Of a DNA stretch of 64,000 nucleotides, positions 39,121 through 52,052 are shown one piece after another; position 1 is the first letter of the stretch; each line of letters opens with the position of its first letter. The notes under the pieces were generated by a model. The model was given only the letters and a program-made list of their open reading frames with translations, ran no database searches and was not told the DNA's origin. Source of the stretch: Cynocephalus volans (lineage: Eukaryota; Chordata; Mammalia; Dermoptera; Cynocephalidae); assembly GCF_027409185.1 (NCBI RefSeq), contig NC_084462.1, forward strand, positions 153,809,490 through 153,873,489, written 5' to 3'. The position numbers were made by a program, and so were the translations under genes.

Positions 39121-40689
39121 CCAGAAAACAACCGTGACCCAAGTGTGAATAGTTTTTGCATGCGTAGAAGCTCTTCTAACTCTCTTACAAAGTAGCCTCT
39201 GAAATAAGATATGTATTAGATGTAAAATACTTAAAAGACAAATTTAAATAACAATAACTCTGGAGAGATATATGTATAAATCAAATTTGATTTTTAAGTC
39301 AAAGGAAATTCTGAATCTGCTGGCTTGGGGATAGAATAAAACTTGAATTCAGTTCTAATCACATAGAGTGACTTGGGGTTCTTAGAGAACAAGTGTAAAA
39401 GGAATGTGATGTAATAGACAATTGATCATCAGTAAGAATAAAGTGAAATAAAAATTTATCTCTAAACTATATGTGTCTACCCAGAGCACAAAGGGAAGAT
39501 CTTTCATGTACATGCAGAGGAAAAGGAACTGGATGGGGAAATGTTTCCTACTGAAACTGTATCCTGAATCCCTAACATATGCTGAATAATAACAACCTTG
39601 CTCCACCCAGAGACCAGCCCAGGGACCTGTCCCCACCGCCTAGCAATTCTAAGTCAGGATACCACTAGATGCATTCACAGGTTAAGATGAGAATCAGCTG
39701 TTACGAAGGATTTGGGTCAAGGCATTCCAACCTCAACTTCGACCTTACCCAGACTGGCAGCCTTCAGGGAAAGCTTCCCCAAAGCCACCAAAATGTACCC
39801 ATATCTGGTACACAGTCCCATTTGGTTTAGTCCACATAAAGCTCATCTTTGGTGTTTGTTTTTAATTTACTACCAGCATTTAAAAATGGGCAGAACTCAC
39901 CAAAATTTTTTAATTTTTGGCCTCTCTTGAAAAATCAGAAAACCTGGGAACCCTGAACCAACATTTTTGCAGGCAGCATCCCTTGAGCTGAGTAGCAACG
40001 TCCCCCACTGAAAGCACAGGTGCTGTTTGGTGTGATACGCTCCGTACCGCTCCTGCTGTCTGTGACCTGAACCTGAGCACCAAGGTCTGTTCCCATCTCT
40101 CTAGCATTGTTATTTTCCTCACGCCTGGCCTGCTTCACTCACCAAAGACACCTGCTCTGTAGGCAACTGAATTTCAACCCCAGAACTAATCCTTTATAGC
40201 AACTGTTTCCAAGTGGATGAGGAAAGTGATTTCTTCTTCCCTTTCTCATTCTCCAGCTCACATGCACACTTTCCCCCTCCTCTTGGTCAGCGACCAACTA
40301 CAGACATAAAGCACATGAGTTTTTGGCCAACAGCTCCCATCAGACATCCAAGAAGGGGCCTCGTGGCCAACATTATGGACATTTGATCTTCCTGGGTCTT
40401 CTCTATCCTTAGTTATTTTCATTGATCCTACAGCTCCATGCCAGAACTCTTATCCCTATAAGCAGCCCAAAGACAACATCTACAAAGGATGCCTTAGTAA
40501 TGAAGAAAGACACCATTTGGGTAGAAAGCATTTGCCCATCAGAATCAAGGTACCCTTTTCTAAGGTGTAAATTAGAGGGAAGATTTCAGGTGCAACCACT
40601 CCCCTGACCCCCAAAGAAGATATTTAATTCTCTAGGTGACCTCCAAATATAGGTGACCTCCTGAGTCACTATAGGAAGTGGGTGGTGCA

Positions 40690-41155
40690 TAATAAATATG
40701 TAAAACTTCTTTTTCACTCCAAGTATCCATAACAGATGAATGAACAAAATGCTTTATACACACAATGAAATATGGCTCAGCCCGAAGAAGGAAGTTTCAA
40801 TGCACACTACATGAATGAACCTTGAAGATATTATGCTAAATGAAATGGCAGTGACAAAAGGACAAAAACTGTATGATTTCACTTACGTGAGGTACTCGGC
40901 ATGGTCAAATTCACAGGGACAGAAAGTAGAACAGTGGTGGCCAGGGGCTGTGGATGGCAGGAATGGGCAGTTAGTGTTTAAAGGGCACAAAGTTTCTGTT
41001 GGAGAAGATGAAAAACTTCTAGAGGTGGTTGGTGGCGATGGTCACACAACAACGTGAATGTACTTAATGCCACAGAACTGTACACTTTAAAATGGTTAAA
41101 AGGGCAAATTTTATGTTTTGCATATTTTGCCACAATAGAAAGAAAAAGAAAAAAA
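40690..41155 (+). repeat. Old L1 (L1M type) 3' end
   Basis: aagatattatgctaaatgaa, ggacaaaaactgtatgattt and ccacagaactgtacacttta then aaatggttaaaagggcaaat are the L1M 3' end and UTR. The 80-residue open frame at 40815-41057 is part of it. Confidence 0.9.
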
Positions 41156-42120
41156 GAAAACAACTCCTTTTTACTGATAGGGAAACTTATAAAATCCCTA
41201 ATGAAAGTCCTAACATGATGTTCATTCTAAAAGAGAGCGAGCACGCTAGCGGCAGCACGACGATGCCACGCTCCATCTCCACCTGGCCCAGGGGGAGCTG
41301 CCCAGGCTCAGAGGGCGAGAGCTGGCCTGACATGACGATGTGGTCTACCTGACCTAGAGGACCCATCAGGAAGAGTGCGCATCTTCCCACACGAGGAAAA
41401 GCCCACCTCTGGGGGTACATCTTACAGCCGCACCAACCGGCAGGTTGGGGAGGTTACTCCAACAGCCTTCCAGACAATGGAAACTACTTCCGGTCTTGTT
41501 CCACGCACACACTAAATCTCGCATTTTGGTGCAAAACTTCTATTCTTGGATTAGGTGTGACAACAACATTAAACAGGTATATTAGCTCTGTGCATGTACC
41601 CAGGCTTTCAACAGGTCTATTGTGGCCATGAAGAGGAGGAGGACGGTGCTGGTAGGGGCAGTGAGTGGGCTCAGAGAGCAGATGCTGCCGCCAACCCTGG
41701 GTGCTGTTCACTTTCCATGCCAACACCTGCCAGCCAAGCTAGCGGCAACTGCTGTTCTAGACAGTGCTTCTATCCCTGTACTGGCCAGCCACCAAAAAAA
41801 GGAAAAATAGATGGTGCTTCTAAATGAAACATTAAGGTTCAACAAATCTTGGGCATGCAAGTGGGCAGAATCTTTTCAGGGGTCCCTTCCACATGCTGGT
41901 GTGAAAGTCGAATCATGTAGGATGAGGATGGTTGGTCAAGCAAATTTTACAGAGATGCTATGAGAGCATTGGAAACAGACTTTTATTAAACAGAAACTTA
42001 CACGAACGTGATACAAACCCTACATTACGCACAGCTTTATCACAGTGCTACATGTGTTGTAACTTGTGGGAGTTGGTTGGAGAGCAGATGATTATTATCA
42101 TTATTAGCATTTTGACAAGG

Positions 42121-42143
42121 GACGTTTTCTATCAGAAAACGTC
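42121..42143. repeat. Perfect 10-bp stem hairpin
   Basis: gacgttttct, loop atc, agaaaacgtc. The stem is exact with a 3-nt loop and CpG at both ends. No repeat family was recognised. Confidence 0.95.
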
Positions 42144-43301
42144 ACAGAAAAGGGCTACAAAAATGATACACAGACAGTCTTGGGGATCCCCCTCCCCCCA
42201 CCCTCGGATTGGCCTTGAATGGGAAACCTGAAAAGTCTGGCAGGGAGTCTGTGACCACCCACCATCCCCTCTTAGAGCAAAAGGGATTCTCAGTAACACC
42301 CTGACTTAGGACTTTGCTGACAGGAACATCCAGCATTTGATTGTACATGTACTATTGTGATTCTGGCAATAGGAGGCCGGCCCAGTGGAGAGCCAGGGGC
42401 AAGTGGCCTAGGCAGTCCACCCAGCTCCTTCGCTGGGCCACAGACACAATGCTGAGCTACATTTCACAGGCCTTCAGGCTCACTTCCACCAGCATGGCCA
42501 TAAAAGGACGTGTTCAGTCTCCTTCCTCCTTGACCCCCACCAGCAACTGATTTGAGGTTTGCATCATTCACATCGGCCTTCCTAGCCCTTGGGGACAGCT
42601 CTAGGAACCCAGGCACCCAAAGCCAGCTCAGCATCCTCTAGAAGTTGTTAGGTGACTGAATGAATAGTGTCTCAGCTGATGCTTATTTTTTGCTGTTTTT
42701 TTTCCTTCATTGCATTATTTTAAACAAAGCTGTCTGTGTCCAAGTCTGTTGAACTTGAGGAGATACATTCAGTCCCTAGATGTAATTCCTTTCTGAACTA
42801 GGCCTCATGGGACATGATACCCCAGAGGCAGACTGCTTCCTGACATTCAGACAAATGGGACTTGTCTGAGGTGAGGGGGCCGTGGGGGTGGGGGTGGGGA
42901 GACTGCTGATTTGTGACTAATTCATTTCAGTCGAGTCTTAACACATAATCATTTAACGTCACCAGCACTGTCAATAGACTTTTGAAGAAGGGAAAATAAA
43001 AGCTGATCACTCCTCACTTACCACATCCAACTCGCAGAAATAAAAATACCTAAAGCACATACATGAATGGCTTTTGTAAAAGCCTGAGAGAGCAGAGTTG
43101 ATCTTTATTTTCTTATTAAAAATGTGGGGTATTTTTCCTTAGAGTTAATATGCAGTCTTTATTTTACATTAGGTACTCTTTCGATTTCACGTCTTCACAA
43201 AATTGCTTTTAAATTCTGAAGTAGAAGGAACTTTAAACAAAAATACTGTGCAATGTCAGCACTTTTTTCTTTTAAATATTGAAATAAATAAAATAGTTAA
43301 C

Positions 43302-43324
43302 TTTTTTTTTTTTTTTTTTTTTTT
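43302..43324 (+). repeat. T23 homopolymer
   Basis: Twenty-three consecutive T. It could be the tail of a minus-strand retroelement, but no SINE body follows. Confidence 0.95.
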
Positions 43325-44171
43325 GTCAGTTTGTTTGTGTTCAGTTATTTCTATTGTAGAGCAATTCCAGTCTGACCTGGGTACTTTCTCACAGACACTT
43401 AAAGAAAATGTAATGAAGAATTTCAAAAAAGGAAAAAAAAAAAATCTTCTTATTGCACAAACTGAGGCCATTCCCAAGACTTCTCTGAGCTGAGCTGAGT
43501 TGTGCCGGAAGATTTTCCACAATCCAGGCTCCTGTGTTGGCTGAAACACACGCACAGGAGGGGGCCGGGCAAGGGAGGAGGAGGAGGAGGAGGAGAAGCA
43601 GGAGGTGCCAATCATTTGCCAATCATCGTGGCTTCTTTTCACCTTCTTCAGAAATGGCTTGCTTGAAGGATGCTGGAGTCCCCAGGTCATAGAGTTGACT
43701 GCAGAGGGAAAGGCAATGAAAGATAAAACAAAAAAACAACTGCACGAAACAACTACCTAAAAATAGAAAGATTAAAATTAAGGGGGTGACAGAAATGAAA
43801 TGAATTAAAAAAAAAAAAGAAGAAGAAAATAAAAACCCACCAACTAATCGCCAAGCTAATGAGGCTATGGTACAGTGAAAACCAGGCTAGTGTCTCCAGT
43901 GTCTTGAACTTCAGCAGCACGAAATCCTCCAGGAACAGGGCAGGTCTATGGCTGCTGGACAACTGAACAGCACAAGAGACAGAGAGAACACAGCCGGATT
44001 TTCAATTCCTAGGTGGTGTAGCAGCAAAACTGGGTGATAGCTAAATCTTTTTTTATTCTGCTCCACTTGGAAACCAAGCAAACTGAATCTTTTCCCAGTT
44101 AAAATACTTCGGAAAAGATTATTATGATGCAATCTGTCTGCCTATCACCCAAATGGGAATGAGTAGTTCTA

Positions 44172-44253
44172 GGAGGGGTCTTCAAAGAGTTCATGGAAAG
44201 ATTCGTATTATCTTCCAATTCTATTTATTCATGAACTTTTTGAAGTACCCTCA
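44172..44253. mobile_element. Palindromic mariner MITE (Hsmar2-related)
   Basis: This 82-bp element is bounded by TA on both sides. The left end is ggaggggtcttcaaagagtt and the right end, reverse-complemented, is tgagggtacttcaaaaagtt. The ends match the mariner at 6669-7932. There is no coding content. Confidence 0.85.
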
Positions 44254-45589
44254 TATGGTATAGAACCAGTTGCAGCCACAGAAAGCTCCAACTGATGCCC
44301 CATTTGACCTAAGGCCCAAAGGACTCTGCTTCCCATGCACACACCCTCGCCTCCAACGCTGCCCCCAAGTGATTCGAAGGCGTAGAACTACTTGGAGAAA
44401 GAACAAAGCCCAGAGATCCATTCCAGTCCTCCGCTAACTGGTGGCAGTTCAAACCAGGTGGGTCCTTTAGCATGGATGGGTACTGACCAGGCACAGATTT
44501 GCTTTTAGCTGAAACGAAATCTGCTAAGTTCTTTTGATCTTTGGAATGGAGCAGTCAATACAAAGGAGTAAGCAATAAAAGCTTAGTGTTATCACATTTC
44601 ATCCTAGAAGCAGTTCCTGGCAGCCAAGATGGGGACCCCAACAGCACCCAGATCACATTGAGCTGAGCGGTGAGGGAGGGAGGAAAGAGAAGAGGAGCCT
44701 AAATGGAAAATGGCCAAGACAGCAGAGAATAAAGTTTGAAACCAAATAGCAGCTCAGCCTCTTCCAAGTTGAAACTCCCTTCCTCTGGCCCATCTCTCCT
44801 TCCAGTCCCCAAGGCATCACTCGCTGGCCAGGTGTATGGCTAGATGCCCTTCCGAAGCTGAGACTCCATCCATCTACTTATGGTTTCAAAGGCAGGCCGA
44901 GAAGGGCTCCCTTCCATCCCCACTAAGTCCTCCCTCCACCCTTGTCCCTGCTCCTGTCCCCTCCACCCCATCCCACCCCACTGCCTCACCTCTCTGACCT
45001 GCTTTCCTGGTGCCCTTCTCTCCCCTGCCCCATGCTCCTCTCCTCTTTATTGACCAGGGAGGCCTTTCTTCTGACCCCCCAACAGAGTGCCTGCCAATTC
45101 TTCTCTTTTGGGCATGCCCCCTGCCAGGAGTCTTTCTGTCCCTCTCCCAAGTCAGATGTCACCTGCCACTCTTTTAGCAAGTCTGTCTCATAACCCCATG
45201 CCCTTTCAGTTTCCTCAAATTTCTGCCCTCGACCCCCCAACACACACTTACACACACACACTAACTTTTCTTCTTCTGCCTTATTTAAGCCACCTAGAAA
45301 GTAGCTAATTTCCAACTTTGCACTTTCAATGTCCACTTTCTCTTTCGTTTCCTCTGGCTAGGCCACCCACAGACCACAGAAAATGTCCAGCTGTGTTCTC
45401 AGTCTCCTGCTCTCAATCCCTGCACGAAGCCTTAGCGTCCCATCCCTCCACACACCCCATCCTCCCATTCTCATTCTCGCTCCTTCATCTCTCACCACCA
45501 CTTCACTGCCTCCCACCTCTAATCCACCCCCTCAGACTTGACCAGCAGATGCTGTGTCCAGAGATGACTTCTCCAACCTTTCCATCAAC

Positions 45590-45800
45590 AATATCTATTG
45601 AGTACCCACTATGTATCGAATGAGATTTAGTAACAAGTTCCACTAATTAGCTCAAAAACACTGTCAGTTCTCAGTTTATTTCAACAGATAATTATGACAC
45701 AATGATGCTGGGCACTGTCCAAGGGACATAAGTCACATCACTTCTGCCCTCAGAGAACACACCATCTGTTTGAGGAGAAAGACTACAGACCATCATAATG
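45590..45800 (+). repeat. Ancient interspersed repeat fragment
   Basis: tattgagtacccactatgta, gctgggcactgtccaaggg and ctgccctcagagaacacacc match the old repeat type also seen at 20375 and 21990. Confidence 0.5.
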
Positions 45801-46559
45801 TATTGTGACAAGTACCACTCAAGTAGCAGGAACAAAATGATACAGAACAACATGTAAGCATGTTTTCATATTTTGATTATTGCCATTTTGAATGGATTAG
45901 GTTGTGATTCCCAGCTTTGCTTTTTGTTCAACTCTATCTCCATTCTCTCTGACAATATTCTTGCCTACAAACTAAGTAGCAATAGTTAGGCTAGAGCTCT
46001 TTGTCGATCTGGATGGCTTCCTCTAAGAAAATTTCATTGTCTACCTTGATCCACAGCAAAAGTATATACGTGCTACTCCATGACAACTCATAAACGTTTT
46101 TAACTATTTGTAATTATGTAGTCTGACCAACTAGATTGCAAATAAACCCATTACTCAATAAATCCATTGCCTGCATGTTTAATTAATTTCATCCTACCCT
46201 TCACAATGCTGAACAGTCATATGCATACTGCTATTACCCAGTCCTTAGTCACCAAATGAACAAAGGTATATCGCAATGAAAATATCATCCAAAGTCTATA
46301 AACACACTAGCCTGAAACCTCAGCTATCAGGCCAAATGTCTGAGTTACCAGTAATGAGATAAATCAATCATGTACCTCTTGACATAATGCACTGAGAAGG
46401 ATATATTTGGTGGTATTCTTACCAAAAATGCACGACTTCATTTTAATCACTAGAAAATAGCACACAAACCCAAAGTGAACAGCTTTCTATGAAATGAATA
46501 GCCAATACTCTTCGAAAGTATCAAGGTTACAAAAAACAAAGACTGTGGAAGTAACTATT

Positions 46560-46810
46560 CCAGAATAAAGGACTTTGAGAAGACATAACAACTAAATGCA
46601 ACGTGTGAGACTGGATTGGATCTTGGACCAGAAAAAGCATATCAGTGAGACAACTGGCAGGATCCATAGGTTACAGTATGGTGTCGATGTCAATTTCCTG
46701 ATTGTCATCATTGTATTGTGGTTATTTGGAGAATCTGGGTAAAGGGTATATAGGAATTCTTTGTATTTTTTTGGTAAGTGTGAAATTATTTCAAAATTAA
46801 TTTTTTTTTA
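46560..46810. repeat. Ancient repeat tail, family not assigned
   Basis: attgtattgtggttatttgg, gggtaaagggtatataggaa and tgtgaaattatttcaaaatt form a familiar old repeat 3' end. Confidence 0.55.
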
Positions 46811-47344
46811 AAAAAGTCTTAGTCATTAGTTGAGGTCCAGTGTTAAGTTACTTTAAAAATCTAATTGTCAATGTCTTTTAGCTGATAATTCAGTTCTGAC
46901 AGGAATCTTCCATCATTTTTGGTTGTTTTGTAAATCAATCAAGCAGAATGGCTTTTCCTATATGTTATTTTGAGTAGATGGCCAGAAATCACCTTTATTA
47001 ACCATAACAGTATTAAATAAATCAATGTTTTAGTGTTAGCACTTATGCATATGAACAAAACAGAGCCCAAAGTGTTCACTCTCTGCTACCTTACCATCCC
47101 CCATCACCACCAAAACACTGATGATTTAGGAAGCTCAAACTTAGTTCCTTGAGAAAGTTCATGATCATTTAAATATAGCTACTTCTCAGCAGGATTTCAA
47201 TGTATAATAAATAGGTTGGTTTTTTGGTTGTTTTGTTTTTGTTTTACAGCATCAAATACTTCCTCTTAATCCACTGAGATCTTGAATAAAAGACCTCGAA
47301 GCTCTTTACTAATTTTACTTGAGAATTATTCAAAATGTGACGTA

Positions 47345-47515
47345 TGGGGAAGTCAGTATAGACTGAGGAAAGAGGATTAGGAGACCCAGACACCATTTCC
47401 TGACCCTAGAACTTCAGACCAGTCATCTCACTTGATCAAAACTCAGTTTCCTCATCAGTATAATGGGAATAAATAACATTTATCCTACCTCACAGGGTTG
47501 TTTAAAGAATCACAA
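47345..47515 (+). repeat. MIR SINE
   Basis: Sense MIR: ctcagtttcctcatcagtat, aatgggaataaataac and cctacctcacagggttgttt. Confidence 0.88.
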
Positions 47516-47823
47516 TGAGATCATGTTGGTTACCTATTAGGAAAAGAAATATCCATACCCTAGGGATAGAGAAAACTGAGGCAGAGATCTGTGTCAACAA
47601 CACGTCAACTCTAGAGTTGAGTCTAGAACCAAAACTCTTCATTTCTGCTCTAGGCTTCCACTTACCAGATCAAAAATGCCTCACTCAGAAAATATACAAC
47701 ACAAGTAACTCCACTTCCAAAGCTAAACAAAATCCCTTGCGAAAGAATTCCTAATACACGAGCCTGCTCAAACTTTAAGTACATGTTCAAGATTGTATTC
47801 TTCAGATGTAACAGGAAGCATAT

Positions 47824-47851
47824 TGGGATAAAATTAATTAATTTTATCCCA
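47824..47851. repeat. Perfect 28-bp palindrome
   Basis: The half site TGGGATAAAATTAA is followed immediately by its exact reverse complement, with no spacer. No flanking repeat explains it. Confidence 0.97.
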
Positions 47852-48678
47852 TCATGAAGTGAGAACCTCCAAACGGCCTTCAGTTTTCTCCCCAAGTAAT
47901 GATCCTGGGTTCCCTCAGGTGCCTGTAAAGGCAATATCAGGCTGCAGCCCATTAGCTGCATAGAGAGATGCAAAGTACACAGGAGACAAAGGGATACTAT
48001 TGATGGGAACATCATATTCTTTATGAAACCCTTCTCTCTAAAATACCAATAGCAAATTGGATTACTCACTTTAAAGCACCTTTAAAAAATTAAACGCATA
48101 TTTCTCATTCCCTGTGTTGTTGTGACTATAATATCTGATCTCTATATAATCTCAGTAACAGAAATAAAGGATTAGATTGTTCTAGATAGGAAAAACATCA
48201 GACAGACAACAAAATATTCACCTTTACATCAAAAGTTCCCCCCTGGGGATTTGAATGTTGTAACAAATTTAGAAAGTTCTATATCTTTGGTTCCCCAAAG
48301 TATTTGGGCTGGGACTCAGAAAATTAGGTAACATTTTTGCAGCATTTTGGGTGGGACTTCACTGAGCTGAGGGCAAAGGAAACTGGTCAGATAGTTTTTA
48401 TCTTGATGACTCTAATTCCTTTTTTATTTTAAAATTTGAGTAGTGATACTTATTTAACAAAAGTAACAACAAAAAGATAGTTGTGTTAACTGCTCACTCA
48501 ACTTCTGTCATTCCTGAAGTCAAAAAAAGATCTCCTTGTCCCTAGTACGCTTTGGGAGGGAATGTCTAGAAATGATGGTTTAGAAGATGAGTTACCTATA
48601 ACATTGTGCATAGAATCTTAATCAAAATTCTCTTTTACAGGATCTAATTGTTCACTCTTCAGTTGCTGAAATTGCTTT

Positions 48679-48710
48679 TAATAAGCTTACCTTTAAAGGT
48701 AAACTTATTA
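48679..48710. repeat. Near-perfect 32-bp palindrome
   Basis: The two 16-bp arms around the centre TTTAAA pair with a single mismatch (C against A). It contains the HindIII-like aagctt on one side only. Confidence 0.95.
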
Positions 48711-48799
48711 TTTATTACAAATACCCTTTTCTTCCATGGCAACTGAGAAAAACAAAGCATGTATACGCGCACCGGCATATATAGATTCCTTAACTAAGG

Positions 48800-49045
48800 A
48801 CTAGGCAAGGAGCAGCGCAAGCAGTGGTGAGAGCACAGGTGTTACAATCGGGTTGCCAGGAATCAACACCTGGTTCCTTACTACCTGTACATTTCTTAAT
48901 CTTATTACTATGCCTGTTTCCTAATCTGCAAACTGGGGATTAATACAAGCACCTATCTCATGGGGGTAGTCATGAAGATTAAATGAAATATCCCAAGGAA
49001 AGCACTCAGAACAATGCCTTGCATATCAATATCGACCACTATTAT
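48800..49045 (+). repeat. MIR SINE, near full length
   Basis: Sense MIR from cagtggtgagagcacaggtg through ctgtttcctaatctgcaaac and gattaaatgaaatatc to agaacaatgccttgcat. Confidence 0.88.
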
Positions 49046-50988
49046 CTAGAGAAAGGGGGACACAACATCAGCTATTAAAGCGGTAGAAAACCCACGACAG
49101 CCAGTTTCCTCCTCCTGTACTTTCTCAGAGTTCCCTTCCTTTGCCTTAAGACATCTGTCTCCAAAACAATGCCCGTAACTTAAGCTCTCTGGGTTGATTT
49201 TTCTCAACTTAAAAGTGAAAGATTTGAACTTCAACATCTTAAAAGCCCCTTCCAGTTCTTTTCTATTTTAAGGATATAGATTCTGAGTCTGTACAAAGAT
49301 GTTTTATAAGTAAGTCATCCCTACGAGTGAGACAAGATGCTCAGGCAGTGCTAAGGAACGTCCACAGGCTCACAAAGGCTACACCAACTGAGAAAAGCGA
49401 GAACATCTACGACCCCCAACAAGAGAAACTGAGGATCAAGCTATACCAGTAAAAATAAAACAGACAAGCAATACTCATCCTCCGATAAATATTTTCCGGG
49501 GGTTATTCCCTTGTTAGACAGTTCTAAATTGTTTGTTCCCCATCAGAACCCCAAGATAGATTCTGAAATTAGGTGGCCTTTTATAATTTGTTTTAGTTAT
49601 GAGGATTAAAAAAAAATCTCAAATTCAATGGCAAGTTATCACTGAAAATTCTAGGATTATGAACTAGACAGATTTCAAATGACAGTGTGGATTGATTGAA
49701 CATATTTTTAGTAATACAGAAGCTCACATTTCATCAATGAAAGCAAGTTGTAATGCGATGAATCCAATATCTGAGTCAAAGGAACAAAGTAAAGAGGAAA
49801 CAGTGACAGCAAGAGTAGGTCACATCCCCTTAGCAGAGCCCTACTGGAACTAATGACATGAGCTTACGTACACGTGGAGCATGCGGGCATATCACAACAT
49901 TGGAGGTTTATGCCATACTTCCTAGGAACAGAGCCACATACAGATTAGGCAAAACATCCCAAAAGCAGGTGGGGTTGTTACTTTCATTCTCTCAAAACTG
50001 AGAACAAATGCCCAGGTGAGCACATACACATCTTAAGCATGAGAAAAGTGGAAGCCCTTTCTGGTCTCAGGCTACCAGAAAAGCACAAGGGGTCCATTTT
50101 CGGGTTTCTTCGCTTGTCCTTGCTTTGGGGGTTGGTTTGTTATCTTAATGAGCAGTCTAATTCATGAGGATCTGCAAGGGCTGGACTGTCAAAGCAGATC
50201 TTCACAGACACTTATAAGCAGCATGTTAACTGAACGGCCACTCAGATCTCACAACCCAAGCCAAGTGACACTGCTTACGTCTCTGGACATGTGCTCTCAT
50301 GGAGGCCACAGACACTAGCCACACTTAGTGGGAGTTCAGAATCTTCAAAACAGCCCAGTTGAGTGTTGTGCCTAATTAGGGATCTTCTTTAATGTGGATT
50401 CATCTCATTGACTGCAAAATTGGTAGCTGGAGCAAGGAATACCACCTAGACATTCAGTGCCCTGTGGCTATATCTCCTTATTCCTACCCAAGTCCACCAG
50501 CCAACTCCAACCTCAATTCCCTGGACTCCACTTTCAAGTTAAGCTAAGGAAGGCAGAGTTAGCCAAGCACTTCCCCAGCCATTTTCTCTTATAGTTGGAG
50601 CCACAAAGTGCAGAAGCCCACCACTCTCTACACAGAACCCCTCCCATAGCCCAAGCCAGCCTCAGTTCCCATACCTACGCCCAGGCCCGCATGGGTACGC
50701 ATGCACACACAGACCGCAGAGGGCCAGGCAGAAGACATTCCCACACGCAGAAGGGGGTCTAAACCCAGAAAACCAAAAAAACAAGCTGGAGGGTGGGGGA
50801 GGAAAAAGAAGGAAAGAAAAAGAAAACTAAAAAATTGAGAGACAGATATGATGGTTTTGCCCTCGTTGTAAGACAGGTCAGCCAACATACCTTTTGACTA
50901 GGACCTCGCTGCTGTTCATTCCTGGGACTGCCAGCGAGGTGGCGGGTCTTCTCCATCGCCCAGGGGTCTTGAGCAACTGTTGCTTTGG

Positions 50989-50994
50989 TTTATT
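50989..50994 (-). terminator. Candidate distal polyadenylation signal of DPF3a
   Basis: A canonical AATAAA on the minus strand about 1.06 kb past the DPF3a stop. An alternative ATTAAA sits at 51637-51632. Which one is used cannot be decided here. Confidence 0.4.
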
Positions 50995-51568
50995 TCAGGA
51001 GGTGCTATTGGAAACATAAAACAAAGTGCCTGGGAGGCACTATCAAAAAATGGAAGAAACACGGGAGACTTGATCATCCAACGGGTATTTATGTGTTTAA
51101 ACAGGGGGAGGGGAAGGGAACTATACTACGAGGTATCGTTCTTTCTTCCATGAGGGCAGCCTGGGGTTGTTCGGTCTCTGCTGAGCCCACGACTTTCAGC
51201 TGATATTCCATTCCAGCGTTTGGAAGTTGCTCTTTGCCAGGAGGAAAGTGAGGACGAACCAGCAACAACAAAACAGCAGCTCTGCAGACGCAGGAGGAGG
51301 AGCCAGCCCAGGAGGCCACTGCTGGTCAGAGCCCGGCGCTGGAGGGCCCGGACTTCTCAGGAACTGCTGACATTCTCTCGCAATTTTCTCGCAAGCAGAG
51401 AGGAAGATGGAAAGGTCAGGGAGCAGAAGTGGGGAGGGGTCTGCCGTGGGGAGCCACAGGCTCCGTGGGGCACGGAAAGTGCACTCATCTCCCACTGAGG
51501 AAGCTCTCCCCCCGTGGCTCGCCTCTAAACAGGATATTACTTTGATTTCTTTGATTTCCCTTCTCTCC

Positions 51569-51591
51569 AAAAAAAAAAAAAAAAAAAAAAA
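51569..51591 (+). repeat. A23 homopolymer within the DPF3a 3'UTR
   Basis: Twenty-three consecutive A on the plus strand, transcribed as U in DPF3a mRNA if the UTR extends this far. Confidence 0.95.
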
Positions 51592-51631
51592 CCTGATTCT
51601 AATAACAGCCAGAATATATAAATAATAATTT

Positions 51632-51637
51632 TTTAAT
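51632..51637 (-). terminator. Candidate proximal polyadenylation signal of DPF3a (ATTAAA)
   Basis: This is the common variant hexamer, about 420 nt after the DPF3a stop in an A/T-rich stretch. It is an alternative to the AATAAA at 50994-50989. Confidence 0.3.
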
Positions 51638-52052
51638 GTGATTGGTTCTTTGTTTCCAAACCCAATGCTCCTCTTCTCTTCATTTTGCCAATAAATATGA
51701 AAACTGAGGAAATCAACTCTGCTCATGTCAGAAAGATCCCCTTCCCCCCAAAAAGAGATAATCCGCCTAACTTTCTATTTCTATGGAAAATAAATAGCAC
51801 ATCACGATGCCCTCTCTCTGAAGAACTGTCACTCTGCGCTTTTGTTTAGTTTTGTTTCAGTAGTTTGTGCCTCTGTTGTATGTACTCAAAATAGAGGGAC
51901 AGCAGGGGAAGGGACACATGGGAGGTGAGAAGAAAAAGCAAGGATAAAGGGAAAACCTAAGTTGTCTTTCATTTAAAAAAAGAAAAAATCAGAACCAGAA
52001 CAATGACCAAAGTCAGAGGGGGCTGATGGCCCAGAGAGTCTGTTCCGTGGGT

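Larger units (their letters stand above)
50980..52052 (-). other. DPF3: DPF3a 3'UTR (probable)
   Basis: This is sequence after the DPF3a TAA stop, running left. Two minus-strand polyadenylation candidates are visible: ATTAAA at 51637-51632 (about 420 nt after the stop) and AATAAA at 50994-50989 (about 1.06 kb after). The block 51200-51500 is richer in G+C and CpG than its surroundings. A 23-base plus-strand A run (51569-51591) would be poly-U in the mRNA. The true extent needs transcript data. Confidence 0.5.

Noticed and set aside
43256..43690. 144-residue minus-strand open frame with Ser and Lys runs
   Set aside because: The runs come from (GGA)n and T23 simple repeats; no gene evidence.
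51196..51726. 176-residue minus-strand open frame overlapping the DPF3a 3'UTR
   Set aside because: It contains a poly-Phe run from the A23 homopolymer and low-complexity Pro/Ser; no recognisable domain. The composition was kept as a finding instead.
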